Shown: in pieces, positions 51,707 to 63,004 of the stretch | Layout: the number at the start of each line of letters is the position of its first letter | Numbering within the stretch: position 1 is the stretch's first letter | Assembly (NCBI RefSeq): GCF_018139145.2 | Contig: NC_059486.1 | Span: 10,602,001 to 10,666,000 of the forward strand | From: Gymnogyps californianus | Taxonomy: Eukaryota > Chordata > Aves > Accipitriformes > Cathartidae | Length of the DNA: 64,000 bases | Direction: 5' to 3' | Program-made: the position numbers and the translations under genes | The notes under the pieces: model-generated | Database searches by the model: none | What the model saw: the letters and a program-made list of their open reading frames with translations, nothing else | Told to the model about the DNA's origin: nothing

Positions 51707-54700
51707 GTAAGGACCAGCATTTTATTTGTAGGTATCTGTTCTGCCCTGTAGGTTTTAAGATGCAACTCAATGATGTAAATAGAGTTTGATTGTACAAATG
51801 AAAGATAGAATTCACTCCTGTTCCTAGTTTGTGACTAGTTTAAATTTCAGAGTATCTCTTAAGCCTTCACTGAGGTTGTTCCAGTTTTATTTGGGCACTG
51901 CTGTGAGCAGAATTCTCTCTAATGGTTGTTGGGTGTAGTGATGAGAAACCTGTTCAGTGTTAAAATGATGTATTCGTTATGTAAATATCTACTTCTGTTG
52001 GAAAAAGAAAGACTGTCTGCACATACAGGCTTTGCTGTAAAACCTTCACTGTTTCAGGGACAGGAGTAGCTCTGCTATCTTGTTGAAGTAGCAGTTCATG
52101 GAGAAAGAAAGAACAGAGACCCCCACACTGCATTAGCCATTACATAAAAGAAACTTGTAAATAGAGCTGGCCAGAAAATGGGAAAACTGAATGTAATATT
52201 TTGACAAATGTGAAAATATTTTTGGTTTAGTTGCATTTGTTCAACAGAAAATATGCACTTCTCTAAAAACTTGGAAGTAAAACATTAAAAAAAATTTCAA
52301 TGGAAGCAAACACTGTCTACACGTGTTTTAGAAACAGAAAAGTCACAACAAAAATATTGCTGATTTGAGTTTTAAAAGAAATGGAGAATTAAAAGAAACT
52401 AATTTATGTCTGCATTGGTGTTCTGACACTTACAGTGCCTAATATCTTCAACACAGTATGTGTTTTTCCAAGATCTGTGTTGAACTCTCACCAGATCATC
52501 TCCTGTTGCCAGAGGCAACTGCTCCTCCTAAGTACACACTTTGTTAACAATTCATTATTCATAAGAAAACTACAAAGATCAAGGCAAGAGGTTACCTGAG
52601 GACACTTGAAAGTAACTTGCATGTAAATTGCATGTTAGATTGTGTATTATAACCATGTTGTTATCAAGGCTGATGAGTGTGCTCACCAGCTCAGTATCAC
52701 CCATGCTAGAATGATTTTAACTACTTGTTCTGCAAAGGAACACTTGTCAGGTAATTTCCATTAGTTACAAATTCCCCCAAAGTTGTTTTAAAATAAGTAT
52801 GAAGAGAAACTGGAAAAATGAAATAGTCTTGATGGTTTTTTAATTTCATCTTCCTAAACTTCTAGAAAAATTCTGAGGCATAGGGCCTAGAAATCACAAA
52901 TCATTCCCCTGTCATTACAGATGAGCAGTTATTTTCAGTGAAGGGTGCTAAACTCAATGTGAAACCAAGTCAAAAGGAACCAAGGTGACATCCTTCTTTC
53001 ATTTCACTTCACTAACTTTGTACTTTGTATGCCTTGGGTTTTTGAATACAAAAATCGAGCTGTTTGCAGTCTTGCTCACTGTGGTTCATATTAGTTTATA
53101 GGCTTTTCTGGAGCTGCAAGTCTTACCTAAGTGGATATTAAAGTGCACTAAATGGAGAATTCAGAAGGCATTACCTGATAGCTGTAAGAATTTAGTAGAA
53201 ATTTCCTTAATATCAACAGGATTAGCTCCTCATGTCTCTAAGGATAGGATTTTCAAAGCAACAATTAATTGTAAAGGAAAGGTAATTAGGTATTGAAATG
53301 TCCTTTAGGCAGCTAGTGAAAGTCCAGTCTGTATCTCTGGAATTGATCTAAATAGGCCCCAATCCTCAAATAAAAATCAACTAAACTTTTTGAGGTCCTC
53401 AGTCAAACTCTCCAAACTAACTTATATTTATTCTTGAAATACTAATGGAAACAGCTTTTAAAAAAACCTTCAAAACATAACAAACAGAAATCTTCCAAGA
53501 AACCCTTGACTAAAAACACAGAAAACACAGCTAGGTCTGTACTGAAGTAATTTAAAGGCCTTGCTCTGTAAACCTTTTCTCATAACCTATTGATTTTTAT
53601 GCGACTTAGAATTCAGGGCCTGCAGCACTAGTGTATACACATCAGAAATCCTTGGACAATATTCATTCTCAGTATGAATGCACTGATAACAATGAAGTAA
53701 TGTTTGAGCAAGTGGGCAGGATTTCTAATTATTGAAATCAACCATTTCAGAGTAATGATGGTAATGCTACAGCAAGTTCTTCAAACCAGAAGTGTAATTA
53801 TTTTTATTATGTGTGAGGAAGAAAGAACACAAGAGGGAACACAAGGACAGCTTTCAAAGCAAAGCAAATGACAGAAATGAGATCAGTTTATGACCAGCTG
53901 CTTTGCCTTAATTGGTGATGTTTGAATGTATCAGGAAATGAAATAAACTTAGCCAGAATAGATTAGAACGTAAAAAGTTCACTATAAACATGTAATAATG
54001 TCACAATCAGATATAGAAACCTTGAGATTTATTATTCATCAGATAAAAGGCTCATTTAAATGGCCTTTCTAGATAATTTAGGTAGTCCATAATGAGTCAG
54101 CAGTTCCAATAAATAAAATGGAGAGTCTAATTGTACTACAAGTATGGCCAGCTTTAATTCTGCTGAGACATGTAAATTAAGTCTAGTGCTCTTCCTTGCT
54201 TCTTTCCTTGAAAGGGTGTTCAGACTTCCTTAACAGATATTTGCCAGTCATGGGAAAATAAAGGCCATTTTGAGCGTATATGGATTTTACAAGATTTTAC
54301 GGACAAAAACCCTGCAGCTTTATAAGGTTCTTCTCTAGAATTTAGAGGAAAAAAAGAGACATTTCTAGAAGATGCTGCATGTTCTTATGAACTGACCTCT
54401 TGTATTTTTCATTTTTAACTCTTAGTTTTTTCCAGAGTGCAAATATAAAAGATAAGGTGCATTTTTTTTTTCTTTAGTTTCCAGTGAGTTAACAAGTTTT
54501 AGACAGTCTTTATAGGTCTGATTCCTCCACATTCTGTTGTTCAAGCCCAGGGATGTCAGTGAAATTGCCTTGGACGAACAAGAGAACCTAGTTTGAAATT
54601 GTTTCTTATTTTGGAGGTAAAGTTAGGCCAGTTTTTAAATGCAGCCATTTTTGTCTGTCCTCATGTATCCACAATCCGCAAAAATAGACATCCTCTATAG

Positions 54701-57328
54701 AAATGATCAGGAGATTACAGAGATTCAGGAGGTTTCAGGAGGAATGTGCTTCCTGCACAGTGAATCTCAATTTTGCTTTTTGCAAAGGCATTAGTTGATG
54801 ATGCTTGTGTTTATTTTTTTTAATCCAACTGTGGCTCTACATACATCAAATCAGCATGAATTTACATATATTATTTGAGCATCTCATGACCTTTTAAAAA
54901 AGTGTCCTGTCCAGAATACACAGGAACTAACTGCTAACATTGCATGATACGGCTCACCTGAAAATCTGTTCTTTCCAATTTATTGCAGATATTAAAATAC
55001 CTTGAAAATGCAGTAATTTTTAAGCTACTTTAAGAAATAGATCACATTGTGGTCCCAGATAAAAGCAGTTCCACAGCATGGGAAAGAGCCTTAGAGGATC
55101 AACTTCTGTTATTTCACACACTTTTTCATAAAGAGATAGGAGCTGATGGCACCCAGTGCAGATTTTATTGAGCAGGGAGATGTTACATTGCACAGGTAGC
55201 CAAATGAATAGAGAAACAGAGGACACTGAAGGTGGCAGTAAGTCCAGTTAGGAAGACGGATCCATTTTGCATAGCTAGATTTGGGGCAGAAGCTGTATTA
55301 TTTCCACATACATTGATGGATATGGGTATAGATTTACTCTGATGGGAAGTGAGGTATCTGAGTAGGCTGTATCTAGTTATTAGCACCATCTGGAGCCATA
55401 GATGCGTCCAGTCACATGATGCAATTACAACTACCACGCAGTTTTCTCTCCTATGTATTAAGGACTCAAGGTAAATTTTATCCACCTTGTTTTACAAGTG
55501 GGAAAAATAAGACAGTTGAATATCTTCCAGCATCTTGATATTCCTGGTGTTCTTGATAATGTGTGTTCCTATCCTGGTTATCATCCTATATGTATGCAAA
55601 GCAAGGGCTATATTGTCCAAGAATCTTTCTCCACATTTTGTATGTAGTGCAACTAATTTAATAACAAAGCCTGAAAAATCCAGGAGGTATGAGACCAAAC
55701 AGCAGTTTCCTTTGAATGAATAATCACAGTTGGACCAATTATTTATAGGCTTGGCACTGACAGGCTGATATGGCAAGCACTTTAACAGCAAACAGAAGGA
55801 GCTAAATTGGCTAAAGGTTTCTGAACGGGGATGACTTTTCTGTTATATATGTGAGAAAGGTTCCAAGAATAAAAAATGTGCCCTTTTGCAGCCTGGGGAT
55901 TGCTGTAAGCAGGGCTGGTTGTAATTAATCTTTTGTATGATGACTTGTGTATTTCCCTGCTGTCAATGTGCTTAAGCTGTGCTGCTGTAAATTACAGTGA
56001 TGCAGAGAAAATTAATCATATTGGACTAAGGAGCACACCAGAAAAACCCTCTGATGATATGTTTTGGAGCTTATTGTCCTCTGCAATATGAATAAAGAGG
56101 TTCCACTGACAATTCCTGGTGACGTGTGTCTGGGAAGCTTGCAATTCAGTAGCAAAACATTGCTGTCCAGACTTCTGGCAGAACTGGAGAGGAAATGCTG
56201 AACCTACACATATCCAGGGTCTGAAAAATTAGAGGTTCATTATGTTAATGAGAGAGAGAAAGGAGAAGGCACTTTGCATATCTGATTGTGTCAGCAACAC
56301 CCTAGACTCTGTGCTTTGCTATAACTTCTGCTGATGCTGCAAGTATAATTAAGCTCAGTTTACAATTTCCTGCTTGTTTTCTTGTGGTTTGGGGACTAAG
56401 CTAACAGTAAAAGGGAAAAAATGTGGAAGTATTTTATATTACACTTTATTAGCCTCTCTTGCAACCTTGATGAAGTTGTTCTTTTTATTTGTCTCCCCTG
56501 ATCATTAGGCCTGGTTTTTACTTAAGTCAATAGGCGATAAGAGTGTTCAGCCTCTAGTAAGGCTGCCTCCTTAGGTCCTTTAAATGTGCAATATAAACTG
56601 TCTTTTCCTTTTTATTTTTAAATGCTTTAAAAAAACACAATAAAAATATTCAAAAAGCATTTCTGGAGATTTTTCCTTTTTCATAGCCTATGTCTTCCAT
56701 TTTTTAGAAACTGGAGAGATGGCACTGTGACCAAATTATGTGGTTTAGTACTGGTGTTAACAAGGAGCTTTTAAGACATATGAAGCAGGTGGAACTTACT
56801 TGGAACTTACTGCCCTGCAAAAAGCCAAACCACTTCCCTTCATTTCAAAATGAATATCCTGCCAACTAAATTATTAGCATTTCAGTCGCTTGCTTGGAAG
56901 ATAAATGCACGACTTGATTCTACTTTCCAGTATGTGACAGAGCCTCTGAAAGAAATAGAAGGGTTCCAACAGCAGCTTTTTAGTGCTGGGCATGTTAAAC
57001 AGCATGTCAGATAACTTCTGCAAAGATATCAAGGTGCTCAGAACAAAGGTGTTTTCATGAGGGGAAACTTTAACTTTGATTTTTTCGAATTAAAATACCT
57101 TCACTTTCTACATTATGTTCCATTACATATTGTTGACTTATGTAATTTACCAAAAGGCTGGGAACTAGTAGGCTTAGCTACTTTTATGCTCTGCAGTCTA
57201 CCTACCTTAGTCTTTTTCTAGAATGATTTCTAACAGGAGGAGAAAATAACTCACTGCTGCTTATTAGTTGGCAGTGTTTGTGCTTGAGAACAATTACTTA
57301 TTCTCATATGTGTTTTGTTCACTGCCAG
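51707..57328 (+). other. RIMBP2: RIMBP2 intron, no recognised features
   Basis: This intron of about 5.6 kb runs from GTAAGG to TCACTGCCAG and is AT-rich. I see no named repeat, RNA gene or convincing open frame. Minus-strand frames near 55.0-55.8 kb are open for 68 to 100 codons but have no domain character. Confidence 0.7.
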
Positions 57329-57480
57329 GTCATGAAAGTCCTTCTGGAAGTCGCTGTGTGATTTCAGAGTTTATACGACCCCTTCAAATATCTGGAGACA
57401 AACCAGAACAATTGTCTGTCAAGCCTACATTCCTGTCCAAGTCAAGATCTGGTACCCCAAGATGCAGATTTGATTCAGAC
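57329..57480 (+). CDS. RIMBP2: RIMBP2 coding exon 7 in window (linker before SH3-I)
   Basis: This 152-bp exon enters in phase 1 and leaves in phase 0, with acceptor TCACTGCCAG ending at 57328 and donor GTGAGT at 57481. With the G carried over it encodes 51 codons, starting GHESPSGSRCVISEFIRPLQ and including KPEQLSVKPTFLSKSRSG and RCRFDSD. Mammalian RIMBP2 has the same order (EYIRPL, then KPTFLSRSGSARCRFESD). The segment is basic, Ser/Pro-rich and probably disordered, linking the coiled coil to the first SH3 domain. An open frame follows closely in the intron (57557-57724). Confidence 0.95.
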
Positions 57481-57556
57481 GTGAGTCTTTTTAAATTTGT
57501 TACTGAAAATGCATGTCATGGGCCCAAGACTTCTCTTCTGCAGGGGACCGATGCAG

Positions 57557-57724
57557 GTTGATCCACCTGCTTTTAAAAAGTCAAGACACGAATATTCTCA
57601 TTTTCTGAGACAACTTGGGAACATGACCAGTGGGAATTTAACTGATATTTTCAAAGAAATCTCTGCTGATATCCTAGTTACACAGCATAAAAAAAGGGTG
57701 TGTGAGAACCTCAAGCTTCTATGA
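57557..57724 (+). other. Unassigned open frame, possible cassette exon or retroposed fragment
   Basis: After GATGCAG (57550-57556) the frame VDPPAFKKSRHEYSHFLRQL, then GNMTSGNLTDIFKEISADIL, then VTQHKKR runs open to a TGA at 57722-57724. The composition looks like coding sequence. Phase is 0 relative to the RIMBP2 donor at 57480. If an intronic GT at 57698 were used, the segment would be a 141-bp phase 0-0 cassette matching the flanking phases. Against this, the acceptor tract is poor close to the AG, the donor GTGTGT is weak, and the upstream intron would be only about 76 bp. I recall no such insert in mammalian RIMBP2. It may be a remnant of another gene or a chance frame. Confidence 0.3.
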
Positions 57725-60512
57725 AACCTCAGCCTTCAATGATGCATTCAGAGTGTTGTACTGCTTCTGTGCATAAGAGGAGTAAGTCAGCATTTCTGCC
57801 TGTGTCTGTTTTGGTGTATGTCTATGTTATGCAGGTTTATTATTATTTTATCTACCAAAAGGTGTGACTTTGATACAGCCTAGGCAAATGGAAGAGAAAT
57901 TCCATGCAGTGCCCTGTCCAGGCAGGTATAGTCTGACAGAGAAGTAGCTCGTTCTGCAGGACTTGTTCTTTGCCTGGTTTTCATGACGTGTGAATCTTCT
58001 CACTGCAACTAGGTGGATACCACCCGCTAACAGCAGTTTCCAGCACACTCTCCTAAACTGATATTGAGCCTGTAACCTGGAAGTGAAAGTTGCAGGATGT
58101 TGTCACTAAAACTCTTCCACCTTTCAACTTTACAGCTTGTATTTAATTGTACTTTTGAAAGGTTCTGTTCTTCCTTTCTTAGAAAGGTTTCCTGGTTTTC
58201 AGTAGAATTCTAGTAGAAGCCAATGGGAAGCTCAGAAGAACTTTACAAAGGTGTCATAGCAAGTTGGTTGTTGATATTTAGGACAAATGTTAAATATAAG
58301 GAGGTATAGGACACATTTTGAAAACTTTATAGAAGGGTATTATTTTCTATTAAATACTGTAATCCTGTTTTATATGGGCAAACAGCCATGAGGAAATGAT
58401 CTTCAGATTTTACCCCTCACCTTACAGTCCTGAATCCCATTCTTAACCTTTACAGAAGTAAATAAACTGAAACTGTGTGCGTATTTTCTATGTATTTTAT
58501 ATTCATTGCTACTGAACCTGTGAAAGTTGATAGAATCAAAATGTTTTTAAATGGATCACAAGCCTGAGTATGTTGTAGTATATTCAACAAAATATTAGAT
58601 TCTTGTATAGTAGGAAATCCATGGGCATATCTAAGGATTATCCACAAATAAATATATGTGTATATTTACGTGTAGCAGCATTACTGAAAAGTGGGAACAT
58701 TCACTGCTTTTTGAAGAGGCCACAGAAAAAGCAGCCCGAAGTAGTCAAACCAGAAAAAGCAGCGTAGCAACAAGACTTAGGGAAGCAGAACTAACAGCAA
58801 GGAACAGAAGAAGTGCATGTCAAATTTAATTCCCTTTTTCTATTATTTTTGAGTTATCTCTCACTGAGAATATCAAGCCCTCTTTTGCAGAATTGTTCAT
58901 TGTGTGCCTTCTAGAGTGTAATTATGTGATACATACTTACATTATGCAAGCTCACAGAAATTAAGCTCCATTCTTTTTCAGAGGTATCCAGACCCAGGGG
59001 GAGAGCGTATGAATAAAATCTAAAAATGGAGCATAATGCTGTGAAGTCTGAAAGAAAAAAAATTATACTCTGCAAAAATATATCTGCAACTTCCCTGACT
59101 GTTACTAGTAACAGTGTCTTCTAGAATAAGCATTATTGGGTTAGTTATTAGCTTTGTGACGTGCCCATACAAAGGCATCAGGATGATAACCCTTGAAAAT
59201 TTGCCTGCATCCCTGAATGCTACACAGGGGACAGTACCTGTTAGCTGACTATTACTGTCCTCCTCACTGGAAGTGGAGTGTTGGCAGAATAGTGTGTGTT
59301 GTGCCAACTCAACAAGCTAACTCACCCGTTAAGAGTTAATTCAGAGGAAAAGTGACTTGACTCAATATTTTTCTGGTGCACTTTTGTTCCATACTGGGAA
59401 CCAAGCAGGGACCAGTTTAGGCCTCGAAGCTGCAGTTTAATATTCACTCTGTCCAGATTGTAAGATTTCGGTCAATTTTTGGACAACTTATCTTATTTGA
59501 TCCCACTGTTAAACCTAGTATTTCTACCTTAATTAAAGTTCTCTCAAGCTCAGGTGAAAAGTTTGTTTTTCCTGAAAGAGTTCACAGCATACTGTAAAAT
59601 AAGTGGAGGAAAGAAGTGCATCTCTCACTTTCAAAACTCTATTATGCTCAAAGCATAACAGAAAGAATTACTATTTTACCAGTGAGATACCTAGCACAGA
59701 GCTAAAATAGGTGGAGTCTGTGTTGATTCAGCACCACAATTTAATCTCCAGGTTTTGTAGACCAGATTTGTAATGGAATAAATGTGTGGCTTTGCAGAAT
59801 TGAATTAAATATGATAGTAAATTCAGAGGAAATATATTCTTTCGTTCAGTTAGTGGAAAGGGTGGAATTCAACAGATGCTGCTGCTGTGGATTGGATTGG
59901 CAAGGAGGTGTATTTTATGTGATACTCATTGTTTCCAAGTGTTTGGAAGTTGACATTTGCACCAGCTCTAAACTCAGCGTTTGTCTTAAGTACTTAGTTA
60001 CTGGTATCAGGTTTCTATTATTGTTTTCTGATTAAAATATTAGGGTATCACCCTAGGTTGTCTGTGTGATCATATAGCTGTACTATGCCCAGAAACACTA
60101 GGCATATCACTTACAACAGGTCATCTTGGAGTAACTGAATTTACTAAACCGTAATGAAGACTTCAGTAAAAGTTCAGTCAGGAGAGTGAGGTGGTCAATG
60201 AGACTGGTATGGTTAAGTCATGCCTATTTCTTTAGTCAGCAGCATGAAAGGGAGTGGCGTGATCAATATCACATCTCCTTCAGCCATCTCCACTGACCAA
60301 ATGACAAAGCAACAATCTACTGGTGCTTCGTCAATTTTGCAAGCTTTTGAGGAAAACCAACATCCAGTCTCAGACAGGTGATCTGAATGTCTAGCAAGAT
60401 GTCAAGGAATTAGCTCAATTTCTTTGCCCTGTTGGACTCTGAATTGCAGTTCTTTTTTAGCCTAAGCCCTTCTAAGTAAAATTAACCAGTTCTGTTCCAT
60501 GTTAGATTTTAA

Positions 60513-60528
60513 TTTTTTTTTTTTTTTT
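60513..60528. repeat. T16 homopolymer
   Basis: Sixteen consecutive T lie about 105 bases before the acceptor of the next exon. Confidence 0.8.
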
Positions 60529-60605
60529 AATGTTGTGTGTTCACTGTCTGATTTATATTGCCTGTCAGGAAAACAGTGCATGCATCTTTTTGAAATCACA
60601 TAGTC

Positions 60606-60621
60606 TTTTTTTTTTTTTTTT
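60606..60621. repeat. T16 homopolymer in acceptor tract
   Basis: Sixteen consecutive T followed by CCTCCTCTACAG form an exceptionally strong polypyrimidine tract for the exon at 60634. Confidence 0.85.
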
Positions 60622-60633
60622 CCTCCTCTACAG

Positions 60634-60710
60634 ATGGATAATGATCAGAATTCCAATACCTCAAAGCAGAGATATTCTGGGAAAGTCCATCTTTGCATTG
60701 CCCGTTATAG
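60634..60710 (+). CDS. RIMBP2: RIMBP2 coding exon 8 in window (start of SH3-I)
   Basis: This 77-bp exon enters in phase 0 and leaves in phase 2, with acceptor CTCTACAG ending at 60633 and donor GTAAAA at 60711. It encodes MDNDQNSNTSKQRYSGKVHL followed by CIARY plus two bases. Mammalian RIMBP2 reads MENERNSNTSKQRYSGKVHL at this point, so the match is almost complete. The last residues (HLCIARYSY, completed in the next exon) are the first beta strand of SH3-I, equivalent to the ALYDY motif of other SH3 domains. The initial ATG is an internal codon, not a start. Confidence 0.97.
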
Positions 60711-61664
60711 GTAAAAAAACCAGCTCATTACATATATAATATGTATTCGTAATATTCAACATTTGGTTTTGCTTCACTTTTATTCATGCACTGAATTATT
60801 ACCTGGAACCAATGTTATGGATAGCAGACCCCTTTCCTGTTTGCACTGGCTGCAAAATAGTGCCATTTCCATGTGCTTTAATTGTCAGAGAAAGTTTAAC
60901 ACGGCATGGCTCTTTTACCCACTGCTGTATTTCTAGTCTTCAATGTCTAAATGAGATAAGAATGTGTACTTCCTACTTTATAGAGGAGGTCTCATTCTGT
61001 TCTTATAAATTGCTTTTTCATCAATGCAAGAAAGATTTAAATGTTCCTCACATCTTTGCTTTGCACATTAAAATTTCAGATATAAAGCACTGTCATGATA
61101 AAAAATTCTGTGACTAACAGTTTCTTTCAGGATGGATATGGATTTAAATACTTTATAAGAAGTTTTTGTCTATGAGTAGCTTAATTTAGCTGTAACTCAC
61201 TGGTTTTGTCTTTATTTAACTTGTCTCTGTTGATGTTAATAAACTTGTGTAAAAGACTGCCATATAAAACAAACAGAATATGGAGACTGGAAAAGACCCC
61301 CACAACCGAGTTTGCTTTAATTCACTTTAAAAAATAAAGAAGATTTTGGCCATTGTATTCAGAGAGACCTAAGTGAGAAATGCGTAAGTAAATTCTACAG
61401 AAAAGGATGTGGTTTTAAGTGTAGAGTGCTTAAGTGAATAGGTTGCGTTTCACGGCAGCCTGTTGGTGATACAGTTACAGTTCACAACAACGAACTGACC
61501 TAGACTCTACTCGGAATATATGTTTCAGAAGGGAAGCAAAAAGATTGAACTGAGGAATTACCTTCCTGTGCAGCCTTAGAACTGTACACCTTTTTCTGAT
61601 TAGTATTGAGGTGTGGGGGGGTTGTAAGTGAACACACATGTTTTCCATCTGTACTCCATTGCAG
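60711..61664 (+). other. RIMBP2: RIMBP2 intron with a small CR1-like piece
   Basis: This intron of about 0.95 kb contains the short stretch ACAGAATATGGAGACTGGAA then AAGACCCCCACAACCGAG (about 61273-61310), which resembles the tail of an old CR1 element in minus orientation. Confidence 0.7.
61272..61312 (-). repeat. Possible CR1-like tail fragment
   Basis: The + strand reads CAGAATATGGAGACTGGAAA followed by AGACCCCCACAACCGAG. It resembles the CR1 3' motif (CAGAAT...GGAAAAGACCTCCAAGATCATCGAG) read in reverse complement. The piece is very short and was judged by eye. Confidence 0.4.
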
Positions 61665-61774
61665 CTACAACCCTTTTGATGGACCAAATGAAAATCCAGA
61701 GGCAGAGCTCCCCCTTACGGCAGGAAAGTACCTTTATGTGTATGGAGATATGGATGAAGATGGCTTTTATGAAG
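61665..61774 (+). CDS. RIMBP2: RIMBP2 coding exon 9 in window (core of SH3-I)
   Basis: This 110-bp exon enters in phase 2 and leaves in phase 1, with acceptor CTCCATTGCAG ending at 61664 and donor GTATTT at 61775. It encodes [37 protein letters not shown] and one base. It contains the RT loop (acidic, [11 protein letters not shown]), the LYVYGDMD strand and the n-Src region. The position that is usually Trp in SH3 domains is Phe (DGFYEG), normal for RIM-BP SH3 domains. RIM-BP SH3 domains bind proline-rich sites in RIMs and voltage-gated calcium channels. The donor is weak at +4 and +5 because a T run begins directly after GTA. Confidence 0.98.
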
Positions 61775-62195
61775 GTATTTTTTTTTTTTAAGCTGTGAAT
61801 TCATGCTAATGCATGCTGATTCAAATTAGTTCATCTGACAAACACGCTCCCAATTCTTTTCTTCATCTACTACCAAATCAATTGCTAAAATTACCCCTAT
61901 CATCGTGTTAATTAACAGAGTTTCTGCACCAGCGAAGTTGCTCCTTGCAGGCAAAGCTAATTATAAGATATTTTATTTTGTCAGCTTTTCCTACTGGCAA
62001 GATTTAAGTTGACAAGAAAGCTTACTGGCAGTTCTGGTTTTTGCCTCACTGAGCCTTTACATTCTCAAACTGTGAATGTTGTTTAAGTACAATTTTTACT
62101 TATATCTTCTTCCTTATCTTGTCCACTTGCAAGGCATTGACATGCAAGAGGTATGCTCCTTCAAGGATTTTAATGGCATTGTTCTTTCTCACCAG
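61775..62195 (+). other. RIMBP2: RIMBP2 short intron inside SH3-I
   Basis: This 421-bp intron runs from GTATTTTTTT to TTTCTCACCAG. It is AT-rich and nothing else is visible. Confidence 0.85.
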
Positions 62196-63004
62196 GGGAA
62201 CTTCTAGATGGACAAAGAGGACTAGTCCCTTCAAATTTTGTGGATTTTGTTCAAGACAATGAGACCCGGTTATCAAGCACATTAAGCAGTGAACAAGATC
62301 AGAATTTTATCAACCATTTGGGTCCTACTTTGGAAGGAGATCTCTTGGAGATAAGTCCACCAAGTCACATAGACTCTAGTGTAATCAGCAATGGCGCAGG
62401 GACTCTGGATGTGAACATTGATGAAATTGGAGAAGACATTGTGCCTTATCCTAGAAAAATCACCCTTATTAAACAACTAGCCAAAAGTGTCATTGTGGGC
62501 TGGGAGCCACCGGTAGTGCCACCCGGTTGGGGAACCATTAGCAGCTACAATGTTCTCGTTGACAAAGAAGTACGGATGAACATAGCCTTGGGAAGCAGAA
62601 CAAAGCTCTTATAGAAAAGCTTAACATTTCTGCTTGTACATACCGAATATCAATTCAGAGCATTACAAACAAGGGTAACTCAGATGAACTGCAGTGCACT
62701 TTGTTAGTTGGGAGGGATGTCATAGTAGCCCCCTCTAATCTTAAAGTGGACAATATAACCCAGATTTCTGCTGAGCTGTCCTGGCTCCCTACAAATAGTA
62801 ATTACAGTCATGTGATCTTTCTCAATGAAGAAGAATTTGACATTGTCAAGGCTGCTAGCTACAAGTACCATTTTTTTAATTTGAAGCCCAATATGGCCTA
62901 CAAGGTGAAGGTCATGGCAAAGCCGCATCAGATGCCCTGGCAGCTTCCCCTGGAACAACGGGAAAAAAAGGAAGCCTTTGTGGAATTTTCTACGTTGCCA
63001 GCAG
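62196..63004 (+). CDS. RIMBP2: RIMBP2 large coding exon 10 in window (end of SH3-I, FN3-I, FN3-II), with one-base frameshift
   Basis: This 809-bp exon has acceptor TTTCTCACCAG ending at 62195 and donor GTTTGA at 63005. It enters in phase 1. In order it encodes the end of SH3-I (GELLDGQRGLVPSNFVDFVQ), an acidic linker ending GTLDVNIDEIGEDIVPYPRK, the first FN3 repeat (VIVGWEPPVVPPGWGTISSY) and the second (ITQISAELSWLPTNSNYSHV through KPHQMPWQLPLEQREKKEAF), ending FSTLPA plus one base. One base is missing against the family between 62605 and 62606, where Lys-Ala-Leu-Ile is expected. Read as given, the frame ends at TAG 62612-62614. After it, the next frame is open and conserved to the exon end (EKLNISACTYRISIQSI, LQCTLLVGRDVIVAPSNLKV). 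The donor is weak, with T at +3 and +4. Confidence 0.95.

Larger units (their letters stand above)
57481..60633 (+). other. RIMBP2: RIMBP2 intron with adjacent open frame and poly-T tracts
   Basis: This intron of about 3.15 kb contains a protein-like open frame at 57557-57724, 76 bases after the donor, and two T16 runs at 60513-60528 and 60606-60621. The second run is the pyrimidine tract of the next acceptor. I recognise nothing else. Confidence 0.75.

Noticed and set aside
51483..51815. Minus-strand open frame of 110 codons
   Set aside because: It is the antisense shadow of the RIMBP2 exon at 51502-51706.
62196..63004. Reading the frameshift exon as a decayed RIMBP2 pseudogene
   Set aside because: All ten exons keep introns, GT-AG borders and conserved protein; only one base is out of place. 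This is an intact gene locus with a single lesion or error, not a pseudogene copy.
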